From Bombardia bombarda (taxonomy: Eukaryota > Ascomycota > Sordariomycetes > Sordariales > Lasiosphaeriaceae): DNA of 64,000 nt. The notes below the pieces were generated by a model. It made no database searches, was not told where the DNA came from, and saw only the letters and a program-made list of their open reading frames with translations. Shown here in pieces: positions 1-11,440 of this stretch (positions are counted from its first letter, which is position 1; the number at the start of each line of letters is the position of its first letter). The stretch spans positions 1-64,000 of the forward strand of contig JAULSR010000012.1 in NCBI GenBank assembly GCA_030512295.1, written 5' to 3'. The translations under genes were made by a program, and so were the position numbers.

Positions 1-2532
1 TTTAGCCAGTACGCCAGCGAGGCCCTGTGTGCCAGTTTGCTGCCCAAAGTTCCCGATCCCGACGAAGCCCGGGTCCTGTCTCCCAGCGAGATCCAGCTCA
101 GCCCCAGGCAGTATGAGCGTTACTTTCGATTCCACCTGGAGGCCGAGATCAGCCATCAAGAACAGGAAAACGCGTCATACTCATTGTATGGCCACGAGGG
201 CGTCATGAAGCTGCTGTCCGACAAGCAAGCCGAGGTGACCATTGAGGTCCCCGGCCTGCGCGAGTATTCTCCCTACGTGGAGGATGACGACCTGGTCCAG
301 CTTCGCCAGATCCGCTATGATGGCGCCACAGGACTGATACCAAGCGTCAACACAGCCTTCTACTCGCCATATCCGCCGCCATTCTATCCCTCGGGTCCCT
401 GGACAGAGATCATCTACAACGCACGTGTGTCAGCTGTGTTGCGGCCAGTGGAGAAGCTGGTTCTGCGCGTTGATGGCATGACTCTGCAGGGTACTGAGGT
501 TCTGCTCAATCACCCGCCAAACCAACCCTTGACGTCTGAGCACAAGCTGAAGCTCAATATCCAGTTTCCCGTCCCAAGAGAGCGTTACTATCCAATGGAG
601 CATGTCTTACCGCAGATCCAAGCGTCACTGTCTCAGGCACTCAACGCGACGTATCGAGAGGACCCCGTCGAAGATGAGGAAGGCAGCAGCCGGGGCTCCT
701 CGGCAAGTGAGTACTGGATCCAGTCCATGCTTTTCCCCACCGAGGCCGACTGTGACGTCCAAGCCGACATGCAACTGGGGCTGTTTGCACGACCATCTTT
801 TGACAGTGCCCTCAACATTGAGCAGCGTGTTGCCGTCGAGAACATCTGCAGCCAGAATTACGGCGTCGTTCCATATCTGATTTCAGGCCCACCCGGCACT
901 GGCAAGACCAAGACGCTCATCGAGACCGCTCTCCAGCTGATCAACAACGTCGACAACGTCTCTCACATCCTTATCTGCGCCCCGTCCGATCCTGCTTCCG
1001 ACACTTTGGCTGACCGCCTCAGGCCGCTTCTCAAACCGCACGAACTGCTCCGTCTAAACCGCCCAACACGTGGCTTCACCGAAGTCGCCGACGCCCTCCT
1101 GCCCTACTGCTACGTCTCCAACGACATGTTCAGCCTGCCACCCTTTCACCAGCTGATGGCATACAAGATCGTGGTCACCAGCTGTCGCGACGCCTCCCTG
1201 CTCATGTACACACGCGTCACAAACTCAGACCTCTACACCGTCCAACAGAACCTGCATCGCACTATCCACCCCACCGACCGTGCCCCGTCCTCAAAAGCAC
1301 GCCTGCACTGGAACGCCCTCCTCATCGACGAAGCCGCCCAGTCCACCGAGCCAGAGTCCCTCGTGCCCCTATACGTCGTCGCGCCCCCGTCAGAATCCCA
1401 CAGCCTCCTCTTCACCCCGCTCGTCGTCATGGCCGGCGACGAGCACCAGCTCACACCACGCACCTCCTCCCCACACACCCCGCTCAAGCGCTCTCTCTTC
1501 GCCCGCCTCTTCGCCCGCCCCGTCTACGCCGACCACCCCCTGGCCCGCCGCCTCAACAAATCCAACCCTAACCTCCCTCCCTCCCCGCCGCCCACCCTGC
1601 AGGCCGCCATGCTCCCCATCCTCCGGCCCGCCTTCACCAACCTAGTCAGCAACTACCGCTCCCACCCGGCCATCCTCGCCGTCCCCTCCCACCTCTTCTA
1701 CCACGACACCCTCCTGCCCGCGGCCCACCCTCCCTCCGCCAACCGTCTGGCGTCCTGGTCCGGCTGGCGCGGCCGCCGCGGCTGGCCCGTGCTGTACCAC
1801 AACAACCCCTCGCCCGACGAGCTCGAGGCCGACAACGGCGGCTGGTATAACCCCGGGGAGGCGGTGCTGGCGTGCACGTATGCGCGCCGGCTGGTCGACT
1901 CGGGGCTGGTGGGGGCAGAGGAGGTGTGTATCATGTCGCCGTTCAAGGCGCAGGTGCGGAGGCTGCGGAAGTTGGCGAGGAGTGGGAAATATGGGGACTT
2001 GTGGGGGGTGAATATCGGGCCGACGGAGGCGTTTCAGGGGCTGGAGCACGGCGTGGTGGTGTTGTGCGTTACGCGGGCGCGGAGGAGGTTTGTGCGGAGG
2101 GATCTGGAGCTGGGGTGGGGGGTGGTCGGCGGCGGCGGGGAGATGGAGAGTAAGATGAATGTGGCGTTGACGAGGGCGAGGTTTGGGTTGGTGGTGGTGG
2201 GGGGAGGGAGGTTCTGGTTGGGGGGAGGGGATGGGTATGGGGATGAGGATGGGGGGAGGGCGTGGAGAGAGGTTGTGAGGTTTTGTGAGCGGAATGGGCT
2301 GGTGGCTGGGGAGGGGTATGAGCATGTTGTTGATCGGAGGGGTGGTGGTGATGATGATGATGGAGAGGAGGGAGGAGGGGGGTTTGCGGTTGAGTATAGA
2401 AAGGGAGAGAGAGAGAGGGAGGGGGATGGGGATGGGGATGAGGGTGGTGGGGGTGGGAAAGAGGGGGGTGTTAATAGGATTGAGGAGATGTTGGTTAATG
2501 GAGAGCTGGCGAGGTATACTGCATCTAAATGA
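1..2532 (+). CDS. UPF1/MOV10-type SF1 RNA helicase, 3' part
   Basis: The frame is open from base 1 with no convincing start, so the 5' end lies outside the window. About 840 residues are visible. The superfamily 1 helicase motifs occur in order: Walker A GPPGTGKT (bases 886-909), Walker B-type IDEAAQS near 1325, GDEHQL near 1438, NYRSHPAI near 1650, a QG-containing motif V (TEAFQGLEHGVVVL) near 2020 and NVALTRAR near 2158. This arrangement is that of UPF1/SEN1/MOV10/SDE3 helicases, which unwind RNA using ATP in decay or silencing pathways. The MOV10/SDE3 assignment is an inference from the long N-terminal region. The last 100 or so residues are a Gly/Asp/Glu-rich low-complexity tail encoded by almost pure purine sequence, ending at a TGA. 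No intron is needed in the visible part. Confidence 0.85.
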   Translation, partial: FSQYASEALCASLLPKVPDPDEARVLSPSEIQLSPRQYERYFRFHLEAEISHQEQENASYSLYGHEGVMKLLSDKQAEVTIEVPGLREYSPYVEDDDLVQLRQIRYDGATGLIPSVNTAFYSPYPPPFYPSGPWTEIIYNARVSAVLRPVEKLVLRVDGMTLQGTEVLLNHPPNQPLTSEHKLKLNIQFPVPRERYYPMEHVLPQIQASLSQALNATYREDPVEDEEGSSRGSSASEYWIQSMLFPTEADCDVQADMQLGLFARPSFDSALNIEQRVAVENICSQNYGVVPYLISGPPGTGKTKTLIETALQLINNVDNVSHILICAPSDPASDTLADRLRPLLKPHELLRLNRPTRGFTEVADALLPYCYVSNDMFSLPPFHQLMAYKIVVTSCRDASLLMYTRVTNSDLYTVQQNLHRTIHPTDRAPSSKARLHWNALLIDEAAQSTEPESLVPLYVVAPPSESHSLLFTPLVVMAGDEHQLTPRTSSPHTPLKRSLFARLFARPVYADHPLARRLNKSNPNLPPSPPPTLQAAMLPILRPAFTNLVSNYRSHPAILAVPSHLFYHDTLLPAAHPPSANRLASWSGWRGRRGWPVLYHNNPSPDELEADNGGWYNPGEAVLACTYARRLVDSGLVGAEEVCIMSPFKAQVRRLRKLARSGKYGDLWGVNIGPTEAFQGLEHGVVVLCVTRARRRFVRRDLELGWGVVGGGGEMESKMNVALTRARFGLVVVGGGRFWLGGGDGYGDEDGGRAWREVVRFCERNGLVAGEGYEHVVDRRGGGDDDDGEEGGGGFAVEYRKGEREREGDGDGDEGGGGGKEGGVNRIEEMLVNGELARYTASK

Positions 2533-3203
2533 TTGGGGTTAGTTTACGGTTTGGATAGACTTAGAGAATAGCTGCTGGATATGGTATGTCTATGTCTTAG
2601 CATATTCCGCTAATATTACCCAACTTTTACCAACATTTGCAGGAGAAGGCTTTGACGTACCGTGTAAAACGGGATCTGCACCGTAGTTGCCCGTATAAAA
2701 CTCCTATCCCGGATTACCCTCTCCCAGAAGAGCTGCAATCCGCTTTGTACGGTGCCATATATCGTTCACAACTTTGAAGTTCAACTGTAGTTGTGATACT
2801 TCAAGGCTTTTGAAGGGTCTTATCATTGATGTTTTGGTTATACGTCGTAAATACACTATGACTAGGTGCCAGATTATCAGTCTCGAATACCCAAAGGATC
2901 CATATGGCTCACGATACTAGGTTTGCAGAGACAACACATTTTCTTACTGACAAAATCATCACCATTTTACAGTTATATCAGCACTCATCCTTCTTGACTT
3001 ATGCTTCCGATCGGACTGCTGCAATCGTATCACCTACCTAGCGTTTACTGCTTTTCACTTCCCTATCTTCTACCTATAGTGTCAGTCAATAAGTCTGACC
3101 CTATGTGCAATTTAACACTACCTACTACGTACAACTATCCCATATACAACTATCCCATATACAACTATCCCATATACAACTATCCCATCTACGACTATCC
3201 CAT
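2533..3203. other. Intergenic, AT-leaning
   Basis: This spacer lies between the 3' ends of the convergent helicase (+) and kinase pseudogene (-). I see no coding frame with family resemblance. A 15-bp minisatellite starts at its right edge. Confidence 0.5.
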
Positions 3204-3207
3204 TTAT
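3130..3207. repeat. 15-bp tandem repeat, about 5 units
   Basis: The unit reads tacaactatcccata, with the last units slightly diverged. It lies at the 3' end of the kinase pseudogene. Its length is a multiple of three, so frames cross it without a stop, but nothing suggests it is translated. Confidence 0.85.
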
Positions 3208-4935
3208 AAGTATTCCTTCGGCGTGGGTTCGCTGCCATCTTTAACAGGAGGAGAAGACGAGCCTGAAGACATGTCGGGAAGTTCTGAGGACGTAGGAAGC
3301 AACGGAGGTATCGTCGCCGTGGCTGCGCTGACCCTCTTAGTTGAAATCGAACATAAAGTCGTTTCTGGTGACTCAGGCGGAGTGAGAAGCTTTGAAGGTA
3401 TGATAGACATATTGCTGGGGCCCTTCTCTTCAATTGGCGATGGCGTACGTCGGGAGGACGTGGGAGGTGGCGAGGGGGGCAATGTGCTTTGCGAATGTGG
3501 GATTAGCTTAACGGACGGAGCCTCTGAAGGAGGTAAAGACTTGTTTGCAGCCTTCTTGTTTTTATTCCGACCCTCAAACCAAGGATGATTGAGAATATCC
3601 CTAGTACGTGGTCGAATGTCGGGATCCCAGCGGAGCACGCTCATGACGAGTTCGATAAACTGGCTCATTTCTTGCTTATCCAGTGTGTGGGTGAGACGCT
3701 GGTGAGGGTTTTGAGAAGCATCCAGGTCCTCTGTGTAGCCGGGTAGCAGCATTCTTGACGTAGAAACCCGCTTCGTGATGTCGTTAGCCTGAGCTGGCGT
3801 GATGTGCATGAGGTTTCCTTTCTTTAGAATCCACGGCAGGTACTCAGTTTCTCCATTGTCTTCTTCACAATCCTCCTATAGGTAGCTGGCGTCCTCCGCT
3901 GTCATGGTTACATAGGCACCATCTACCTCACCATTCTTGAGTGTCCTTCCACACTGTTCCCAAACGGAACGATAAGGCGGCGACATCGGGCCCATGATTT
4001 CCTCCATTGACACAGCCATCGATGTAACCCCCACATGACCCCCGAAAGGGCCAGACTCAAGTCCAGTTCGTGCGCTGACGATTGTGCAGATCAGTGCCCA
4101 AACATCGCTACCGGGTCCTAATGGTGAGTTGCCGAAAAACTCCTCAGGTGAGCGGTGGCTATCGGGAATTCCAGTGCTCTTGGGTGGCTTTGAGATATCG
4201 AAGGAGACGCCAAAATCGATGAGACCAATCTTTGGGGCGCACACACCCATGTCAAAGCGTATAGATGCCTTACCGACGATGTATTTAGGAACACCGAGTT
4301 CGATCGTACCGCCTTTGACGACAGGGATGACATCGACAGTCCTGGGCTGGCCCAAGAGAGCCATAAACATCGCCTCTGGGCAGTCAATCTATACCATCGG
4401 AGAGATGGAACATGATGTTGCTGTTGCGAAAGTCTCCATGGCAGAGACCGTTGGCGTGGAGAAAGTGCATGGCCTCAACCAGTTGGAAACAAATGTCCTT
4501 CGCCAAAGACGAACAATGCGCGTAGACCTTGTTGAAATCCTGTAGCGTGGACCCAAGCCAAGGTAGGACGACACACAAATGGTGACCGTTGGGCCCGTCG
4601 TGGAAAAAGTGATGTAGTGGTGATACGATATGATTGTCCTCGAGTTCTTTGGGGCCGAACTTGCTGAAGAAGTCAATCGCCTGGAGGTCGGGACATTGTG
4701 CTTGCTCGGAGGCTTGCGCAGCCATGATTTTCAGCGCCCGCCATTTCCCCATGATCGAGTCTCTGCAAAGCCAGACGGTTCCATATCCGCCAAAACCCAG
4801 CTTGTGCGCTACGCGAAAGCGTCCATCTGTGTCAAAGCAATCGCCAAGCTCCACCGGGTGGAATCCTCCAGGTCCGTAGAGATTTGGGCTCTCGGCGCAG
4901 ACCTTGTCGTCACAAGTATATTTGTGATCATCAAT
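3204..4935 (-). pseudogene. SRPK-like protein kinase, broken copy 1
   Basis: Read on the minus strand this gives a nearly full SR-protein-kinase-like fold. It has a PGGFHPV lead-in, a glycine loop (LGFGGYGTVW), the lysine motif ALKI, a catalytic loop HGDFRNSN, IDFG, a P+1/substrate-lobe segment and a C-lobe ending in RPRTRDILNHPWFEG. A Ser/Pro-rich tail follows. The catalytic residues are present, but the frame is not continuous. Near 4378 the reading must slip by one base to go from SDGI to DCPEAMFMALLG. At 3876-3878 an in-frame TAG interrupts an alignment that then continues through 22 more codons. The second copy at 20.5-21.7 kb has sense codons there, which argues against an intron. CAG-to-TAG is the change RIP would make. 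The C-lobe could still be translated separately, but I call the locus a pseudogene. Homology to copy 2 continues upstream of the frame. Confidence 0.75.
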
Positions 4936-6144
4936 CTAGAGGGCCGGCTTAGGATTGTGCGTCGCGGGGGTAGGATTAAGGTCTGTCGCGTCCAAATGAG
5001 GACTCATATTGTCGTCTTGAAATACAAGTCTTTGTGGTGTTTCTCTCGGTGGGCAGATTTGGCCGTTAAATGATGATTTTTTTTTTTTGATCGCGGGCGT
5101 CGGTGATCGGAGTACTGAAGTGAAAATGAGTGTCGCGAGGAGAGACTGGTATTACGGGGAGATGTTGGTGTCGCAGTGAGAGATTCGTGTCGCGGGGAGA
5201 GAGAGGTTGATGTCGGAGAGAGAGAGTGCCGGTTTGGTGCCAGGTTCAAGCAATGGGATTTTTGGCGGGGAGGTGGGGACCTTTTGTACCGCGAGGGGGT
5301 GACACGCTAAGTCATCATTTTCGCGCCGCTCCGGTAAAGTACCGTTGAAGTCGCTATCGATTGCCAATAAGCCCGACAGCCACGTGCAGGATAGATAGCT
5401 ACCTATCCTAGTACATACCTGGGTACTTTATGTATCTGTCAGTAAGGCAGCTATCTCACGTAAAGTCATTGCTCCCATTGACAGATTATAACTGTAATTA
5501 CATAAGTACATATTTCAGGTTATTCACGGTCGGAGTACCTGGCAAGCCTGTGTCAGACATCACCTATCTAGAAACATAGCAGATGTAGCTGCTGTGCAAA
5601 GCTTCTACTATGCCTTCGATCGCATTTCATTTCATAGTATAAATATTGAGGGCCGGTCATCAGGTTTTGGTCACTGACGGCCAGCCGATTTCGCTAGGAC
5701 AGTTTCTGTCTTGCCTCGGAATAATCGTGGACAGGTCATGTTCAAAAAGAGCTGGGGCGAGATGCGTTGCCCACGCGCCGAGCAGGCTGGGCGCCGGGCG
5801 TCATGGCTGTGAAACATTCGACACATTAGACCTGGCAAGTTGCACTTCGGAAGTTGCACAGCAATGGCTAGGCAGCAGCAGCTGCTGCTCCTTCCTTACC
5901 TATGAAATCTTTTAGGCGTGCCTTCCTCTCGCACCATTCACCTTTGCCTTCCTCCGCAACGTCGTGCCTTCCTCCGCCGCAACATCGTGAAAGTGCACTT
6001 TGGTAACAACACGAACATTCACACTTATTAGCAAGGAATCGATGCTAGGCGGGTCAAGGCCTTGCCATTTCATCATGAACCTTAGACTGAGCGATAGGAG
6101 GTGTCGGGACTAGTCTAGTTCAAGTCCCTCAGCTAATTAATGCA
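4936..6144. other. Upstream region of kinase copy 1; otherwise non-coding
   Basis: Bases 5000-5370, read on the minus strand, carry runs of 'aatctctc' and 'gcgacacc' words that recur upstream of kinase copy 2 near 20.28-20.40 kb. The duplication therefore included 5' sequence. From 5.4 to 6.1 kb I see only TACCTA-rich spacer and a short duplicated 'tgccttcctc' motif near 5.93-5.98 kb. No gene is supported. Confidence 0.5.
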
Positions 6145-8441
6145 TTAACATGGGGTGGTGTCTACCGCGATGCCGTGTAGATGCTGGCACAATGTTGAGT
6201 CGCGGTCGAAGTCAGAGAGGGCGTCACCCGCTTCCTGCGCCGCGTGTTGCAGGTACTTCTCCAATGTGGTGAGTTCTTGTTCTGCTGTGCGTAGGATGTC
6301 GATTGGCTCTTTTGCTGGCTTGACGTCGACGAGGATTCTGCAGGTGTCGCCTGGACGGGGGAGCATGCCGAGCTCCACATTGGTCCCTGTCAGGAAGAAG
6401 ATGAATTCCGTAGGTCGACCGGTGGCGACCATGACCGTGTTTCCGTCGTCACGCTTCTCTTCGAGGTATTCCTCGGCGCCTGGGACCTTGATGGCGACGA
6501 TGTGGCTGGTTGAGCGACGGAGCTCCTGGTGTGCTTGCACCTGCCAGCTATGCTCGTACGCCTGGGCGAGGCCGAGTATGGTTGTGCGCTGTCTCTTGTT
6601 GGCGAAGCGGGTGATGCGTGGCTCCGTCTGAGGGAATGCGTAAAGCGCGTCATACATATCTCTATTGCTCAAGGTTCCGGCATTGGTCAGGGGGAGTCTG
6701 TCCTCGATTGGCTGGTCGCCGAGCTGGAACCAACGCTGTTCCAGGCGGTCTTTGAACGTCTTCAGCCAGTATTGGCAATTGACGCCCGTTACGATCTTGA
6801 TGGTTGCTTCGTGGTCGAAGGTCAGGTTGGTCATTTTTTCGTCCATGGCTGCTGCGGCGCTGAACTTTTTGGTTGTCATTTGCCGGGCATGCGCGGCGCG
6901 TGCGAATTCCGTGGTGATGAGAGCATCGCCGTGCACCACGAGGCTGAGCTCGATTGCTTCCGTGGGTGCGCCCGGGTTAAACTCAACAGGGGGAACGAAG
7001 GGGAGCTGCCTGTGCAGGTTGCCCTCTTGGAGGTCGATGTAGCGCATGCTTGGTGGTGTCACCATGCTTGTGATGCTGATGCTAGTCTGGGCGAACAATT
7101 CCCTGTGGTTGCGGGTGCTGATCCAATATTCGATAACAACCTCTCCCTCATCAGTTTGGGGTAGGCGGAGGCTGAAGACAGTTCTCACGCCAGTGCCACC
7201 GGGGTATTTGCCGGTTCCCAGACGGTTGAGGTACTTGGGGTCATAGGGGCAGATGGGGAATTCCTTGGTATCTGAGGCGGTTTGGAAACCCGTCCTCGTG
7301 ACGACGCAGTTCACGATAATTGACTCGAGGTCAATCTTGTCCTTTTTATCCATTACTTCCTGTCTTCTTTCCAATTCGTCATGTGTCAGTCCTCCGCCGA
7401 ATTCAACTTGACTAAACTTGTCCAAAGGGGAAATCCTGTCGCCGCCGAAGGTGTCCAACGTATAATTGTTGGCCTCAGCATCTTTGGTGTTATCCCATGC
7501 CTTGAGTGTGTCTTGTGCGAGCTCGAGGGCCTGGGTCGCCTCGTGGGTGCCCATGAGTTCGGCGACTGCAAGAGCGCTGGCGAGCTCCTCCAGCAACTTT
7601 TGGCGATGTCGCTGGTGCTCGTCTTCCTCCCTGGTCTCAATGACGACGAACTCGTCCAGATCCGTCTCAGTGGATTGCAGGTTGCCTGTTGGCTCCAGGG
7701 GACGCCGTCTGCTTGTGTGGTCGACGACTCTGCGGTCACGGAGCCAGGTTCTGATTTGGGCGACCTGGTTCTCGATGTGGCTGGTTTCCTCGTTCTCAGG
7801 GGCCGCTGGCGGCACGTGCTCTTTGGTGTCTGGGGGCGGCTGGGGTGATGGGGGCGCAGGGCTTTGGTTGCCGTGGGCCGCCTCTTCAGTGCTGGGCCAG
7901 ATGACGGGAGCAGTGGGTTCTTGCTGCGTGTTGCCTGGAGGTAGCTGTAGCGACCAGAGGTCGGGAGCAGTAGGCTCCTGTTGTGCAATGGGGGCAATTG
8001 AGGCCATGAGGGTAGAAAAGCTGGGCTGTCATCGTACGTGTTGTCGGTGCTGGGCCAGGGGTGTGCTGAGTCCGTTGTGAGAATGCCAAGGCCGATTGGG
8101 GCGGCGGCTTGCTGCAGCATGACTTGGCTAATGGAGGCGATGTCTTCCTCAGGTTGCGCCTCCCTGATCTGGTGCTCCATTTCCGTGATACTTTGCTCAC
8201 GGTCACCACGGATGCTAGCATCATCCTTGGGCGAGCTCCGGAGAGATGTGATGTCATCTTGAGTGAGCAGAGGCTCAGTGCTGCCATGCTGGTATGGGAC
8301 CATTGAGTCATCTTGGGCGTGCCCGATGACGGCGCCGTTGAGGACTGGCGTGGCGACAACGAAGGCCCGGCCTGGTGAGGTATCCTCATCCAAGGTCGGC
8401 GTGTGCGACTCGTTGTTGGTTGGGGAGTGTGAGGCGGACAC
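6145..8441 (-). CDS. Unrecognised ORF next to chromovirus integrase
   Basis: A long coding-like frame runs from an ATG at 8007 (620 codons). An upstream block from 8441 in another frame (starting MSASHSPTNNES) looks equally protein-like. The frame appears to change near 8010-8030, by frameshift or an unresolved intron. The N-terminal half is Pro/Gln/Glu-rich and probably disordered. The C-terminal half looks folded, with motifs such as PRPGDTCRILVDVKP and an Ala-rich helix. I do not recognise the family. It overlaps the chromodomain ORF by about 56 bases on the same strand and has normal base composition, unlike the AT-rich block nearby. It could be a third ORF carried by the retroelement, a captured host gene fragment, or an independent gene ending abruptly at 6145. 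Confidence 0.45.
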
Positions 8442-9411
8442 AATATCTCGCTGGTTGCGGGCAAGGGAAGTGTGGTATAGGACGCGGGCGCTCGTCGCGT
8501 GTCTGATGATACTCAGATACCAACTTTGGTACGTCTTGCAATAAGGTCTCAGCGGGTTCCCATGTCAACTCGTCGTATCCCATCCATTTGACTCGGTAAT
8601 GTAGGGTCTTCTTCCTTGCTCTTGGTTCCTTCTTCATCGTGGCGTGTCCGACAATCTTCTCGATGATATACTTCTCGATACCTTCCTTCACAAGTGCGCC
8701 TGGCTCGGGCTGTGGCCTTGCCCATGAGTCGGTGACGACTGGCTCGAGGTGTTCCACTGATATCCCTGGGTGCCATTTGGGATGCGGTGGCAGCCTGATG
8801 CGGTATTTGAGGTCGCTGATGCGTTCTTCTATCGGGAATGGTCCGACCTTGCGGAAGGATAGTTTATGCTGGTTGTTGAGATGGAGGTGGGTATGGGGCT
8901 GCCTCGTAATCGTGCGGGCGTGCCCATGGACGGGACTGCTGTGGCGGCTCGCGGGGTAGTGCTGGGGCTCGCAGGGGGCTTGTGGGCCATTCCGAATGAC
9001 ATGGTAGGGAGATGGTCCTCTGTTACCCGCGTGTCCATTATCAGCTCCCTGAATGGGTCTTGCGAGATTCTGAAAACGGGCGTCCTGGATTGGCATGCGG
9101 CGCGGCGCGGGCGATGGTGAGTGTTCTCCTTGGCTGTGGCGGGATCGGTTGGCTACTGGGCTGTAGTCGTCGACATTAGGTGAGAGTAGGATCCCGTATG
9201 TTTGGTCCAGGTCCTGCATCTGGAGTCGCTCGTCGACTTCTCTGATGAGGGCGGCGTCCTTGCGCTGGTCGGACGCGGTGTAGATTCCGTTGCGAACGGG
9301 CCCTGGTAGCTCTGGTCCTCGTCTGTCGGCCTGGGGCGCTGTGGGGCCTGGGGGTGGCCGCGTTGACGGGCCAGGCTCGTCTTCCCGGCTCGAAGTAGCG
9401 GACGGCCGCCG
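8386..9411 (-). mobile_element. Ty3/gypsy chromovirus fragment: integrase tail plus chromodomain
   Basis: The frame is open from just after a TAA at 9412-9414 to the TGA at 8386. The first 150 or so residues are Pro/Arg-rich and resemble gag or linker sequence (YTASDQRKDAALIREVDERL). Next comes the integrase C-terminal region: KLSFRKVGPFPIEERIS (the GPF/GPY motif), then HPGISVEHLEPV. A chromodomain follows, with YIIEKIVGHA, LHYRVKWMGYDELTWEPAE and a C-terminal helix. GPY followed by a chromodomain defines chromoviral Ty3/gypsy integrases, which target insertion to marked chromatin. Protease, reverse transcriptase, RNase H and the integrase core are missing between this part and the gag-like sequence upstream, so the copy is internally deleted and cannot transpose alone. 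It is not RIP-decayed. Confidence 0.8.
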
Positions 9412-10511
9412 TTAGGGTCGGCTCCCGTGTAGTCCTGAGATCATGTTCAGTCGGGGCGTTTTCGAGTTCTGGGCTGTCCTCTTGTCTTTTCTGATGGCTT
9501 GCTGAAGGCCCGGCGATCTATTTCCGGTTAATTGCAAGTCTGGGAAGGTGTCGACTGGCAGAGTCCGGGGGGGCCTGAACAGTTGCCAGTTGTACGCTTG
9601 CGGGGACGGGGGTCTGAGGTATGAGTGGTCTCGAGCGGATACGGGGGAGAATTCGACTGAGTCTCTAGTGCTTTGGGGGATCTGTGACAGTGCTCTGATC
9701 GTGTCGCTTCGGGTACCGGGGGAAGCGCCAGACTAGCTGTGGGCTGGGAGCAAGGGAATCTCGGTCGCTGCGGCACCCAGCTCCTTAGCAACGGCAGTAT
9801 GCTGGACGTCTGGGGCTGTTCTGGTTCTAGACCTGTTGGTTGGTCGTCAGGGAAAGAACCAGGCCAGTTTCCGGGGGAGTGTGCAGCGTTTTGGAGTCCC
9901 TGTGGCTCAATTGTGTGCCGAGCTTGTAGCCGAGGGAGCTCGTGCTTGGCGTTTGCTGATGGTTCGGGAATAGGAACCTTGTGACTTCCCATGCGGAGCT
10001 TGTCCAGCTGTAGTCGGTGGGGTGGTTGGCAAGGTCCAGGAGCCACCTGTCAGTTCTTGCCACGGGTCGTCGTATTGGGCTGGAGTGTGGGCAAGAGCGG
10101 GTGTTCGAGACGAGTCTTGCTCCGTCAGTCGCAACTGTTGGTGGCTGTTGTTGCCTTCGATCGTCTGGCGATCAGCAGGTGATTCCGACGGGTCTGCAGG
10201 TGGTGCTGGGGCCGTTACGGGCGTTACAGCCACTGGGGCCGCTAGTGCTGTAGGGGTCGTGGCAGATCCGGCTGCCGCGCGTGAGGTGGAAGTGAATGAA
10301 GCCGCCAGCGACTGGGGTGCTGGGGGTCGATATGCGACCGTGGCTTGGCGAATAGCCTCTCGGGCTTCGGTGCTCTATGAATCCTGGATTCCCTGGCGTT
10401 GTAGGGCGGCTGCCGCGGCCTTGTCGGCGAGGTGGTCCCGGTTTCGTAGCGACCTGCTGGATGTCGATGGGGGAAGTTGCTTTTACCCTTGTGCTTCTTG
10501 TTGCTCCCCAT
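9412..10511 (-). pseudogene. Gag-like remnant of the chromovirus fragment
   Basis: On the minus strand an ATG at 10511 opens a short basic frame (MGSNKKHKGKSNF). It then passes through Ala/Pro/Thr-rich stretches typical of gag, such as ADKAAAAALQRQGIQDS and APVAVTPVTAPAPPAD. The readable frame changes several times and meets stops near 10374 and 9905. The sequence is collinear with and upstream of the integrase tail, so I read it as the degraded start of the same element. No zinc knuckle was found. Confidence 0.5.
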
Positions 10512-11074
10512 TGATTAGGACATCCGAGCGAGTGGTGAAAGGTCCGTCCGGCGGGCAAAAAAGGGATCCGTCCGGCGGAGGGAGGGGAAAGAAAGGAAGG
10601 GGAAACTGTCGTAGAGCTGTAGCGGAAGCGTCTGTTGCGGAGTTGAGAGTTACGGGAAGATCCGGCCTATCGACTAAACCGGGGCCTATGTATGGAGTTG
10701 GGTTGCGCTATTCGGCGTCGCTGGGATCTGCGAGCCTGGCTGTCGACGCGCGGCCGGGGTCTAAAAACGACGATTCTGGCTTGTATCGCGGTGCTCAAGA
10801 GGAGGTTTTCAATCGAGATTCGTTGTAAAAACAATCGAAAGAAAGCTCGCAGCTACCATATAAGGTCAGGGCACGGGGCAACAAATAGAAAAGATTGACA
10901 AGAATCGATCACTGGATTGGTGCTATAAAGACCTTTGACCGTGACTCTCTGCTTGATTTTGTGGATGAAGAAAGGAAGCCAAAACTACAGTGGCGCTCCC
11001 TTCGAGAGATAACTAAGTGGGACGTCCGTGCGCAAAAAAAAGGTGGGCCTTGGCTCACGTGCACTCTGCGCCCA
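10512..11074. other. Probable 5' leader/LTR zone of the chromovirus fragment
   Basis: The region is GC-normal, upstream of the gag-like start. On the minus strand it includes a TATATGG word near 10860. A TGTTGGGCG...TTTTTACA segment (about 11078 to 10826) could be an LTR. No second copy lies near 6.1 kb, so this is only a suggestion. Confidence 0.3.
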
Positions 11075-11217
11075 ACAACCCCCCACCCCCCACACCAATT
11101 CCCACTGACTAGTCTGAGGCCTCAATGAAAAAAGCCATGTTCTGAACTATAAAAAAATCCACTTTTTTAAGGTTCGGGTTATAAGCTTACGTAGCCCCTA
11201 CACAGGGCTATGTAACA
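11075..11217 (+). repeat. Left arm of 7-kb-spaced inverted repeat
   Basis: The segment from CACACCAATTCCC through AAATCCACTTTTTTAA and AAGCTTACGTAGCCC is found in reverse complement at 18061-18204. Most differences are C/T or G/A. Its inner end has a hairpin, TACGTAGCCC...GGGCTA(T/C)GTA. It marks the left edge of the AT-rich block. Confidence 0.75.
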
Positions 11218-11440
11218 CTTTTTATTATTATTATTTTTACTTTTAAACTTATATTTATATTTAAATATATTTTTATAATTATTAAGCTTATAATAATATA
11301 TTTTATATTATTAAAAAGCTTTAAATTAAAGCTTTTTATTTTTTAATATTATTTTTTATAATAAAATAATTATAAATAAGTTTATATAAAATAAAAATAA
11401 TAAAAAATTATATAAATATAAAAGAAATAATATAGTTTAT

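Noticed and set aside
3876..3926. A 51-bp intron that would remove the TAG in kinase copy 1
   Set aside because: GT...AG can be drawn on the minus strand, but the donor is weak and kinase copy 2 has sense codons at the aligned place, so a nonsense change is simpler.
10022..10828. Plus-strand frame of 268 codons
   Set aside because: It is antisense to the gag-like remnant, has no family resemblance and follows the composition of the opposite strand.
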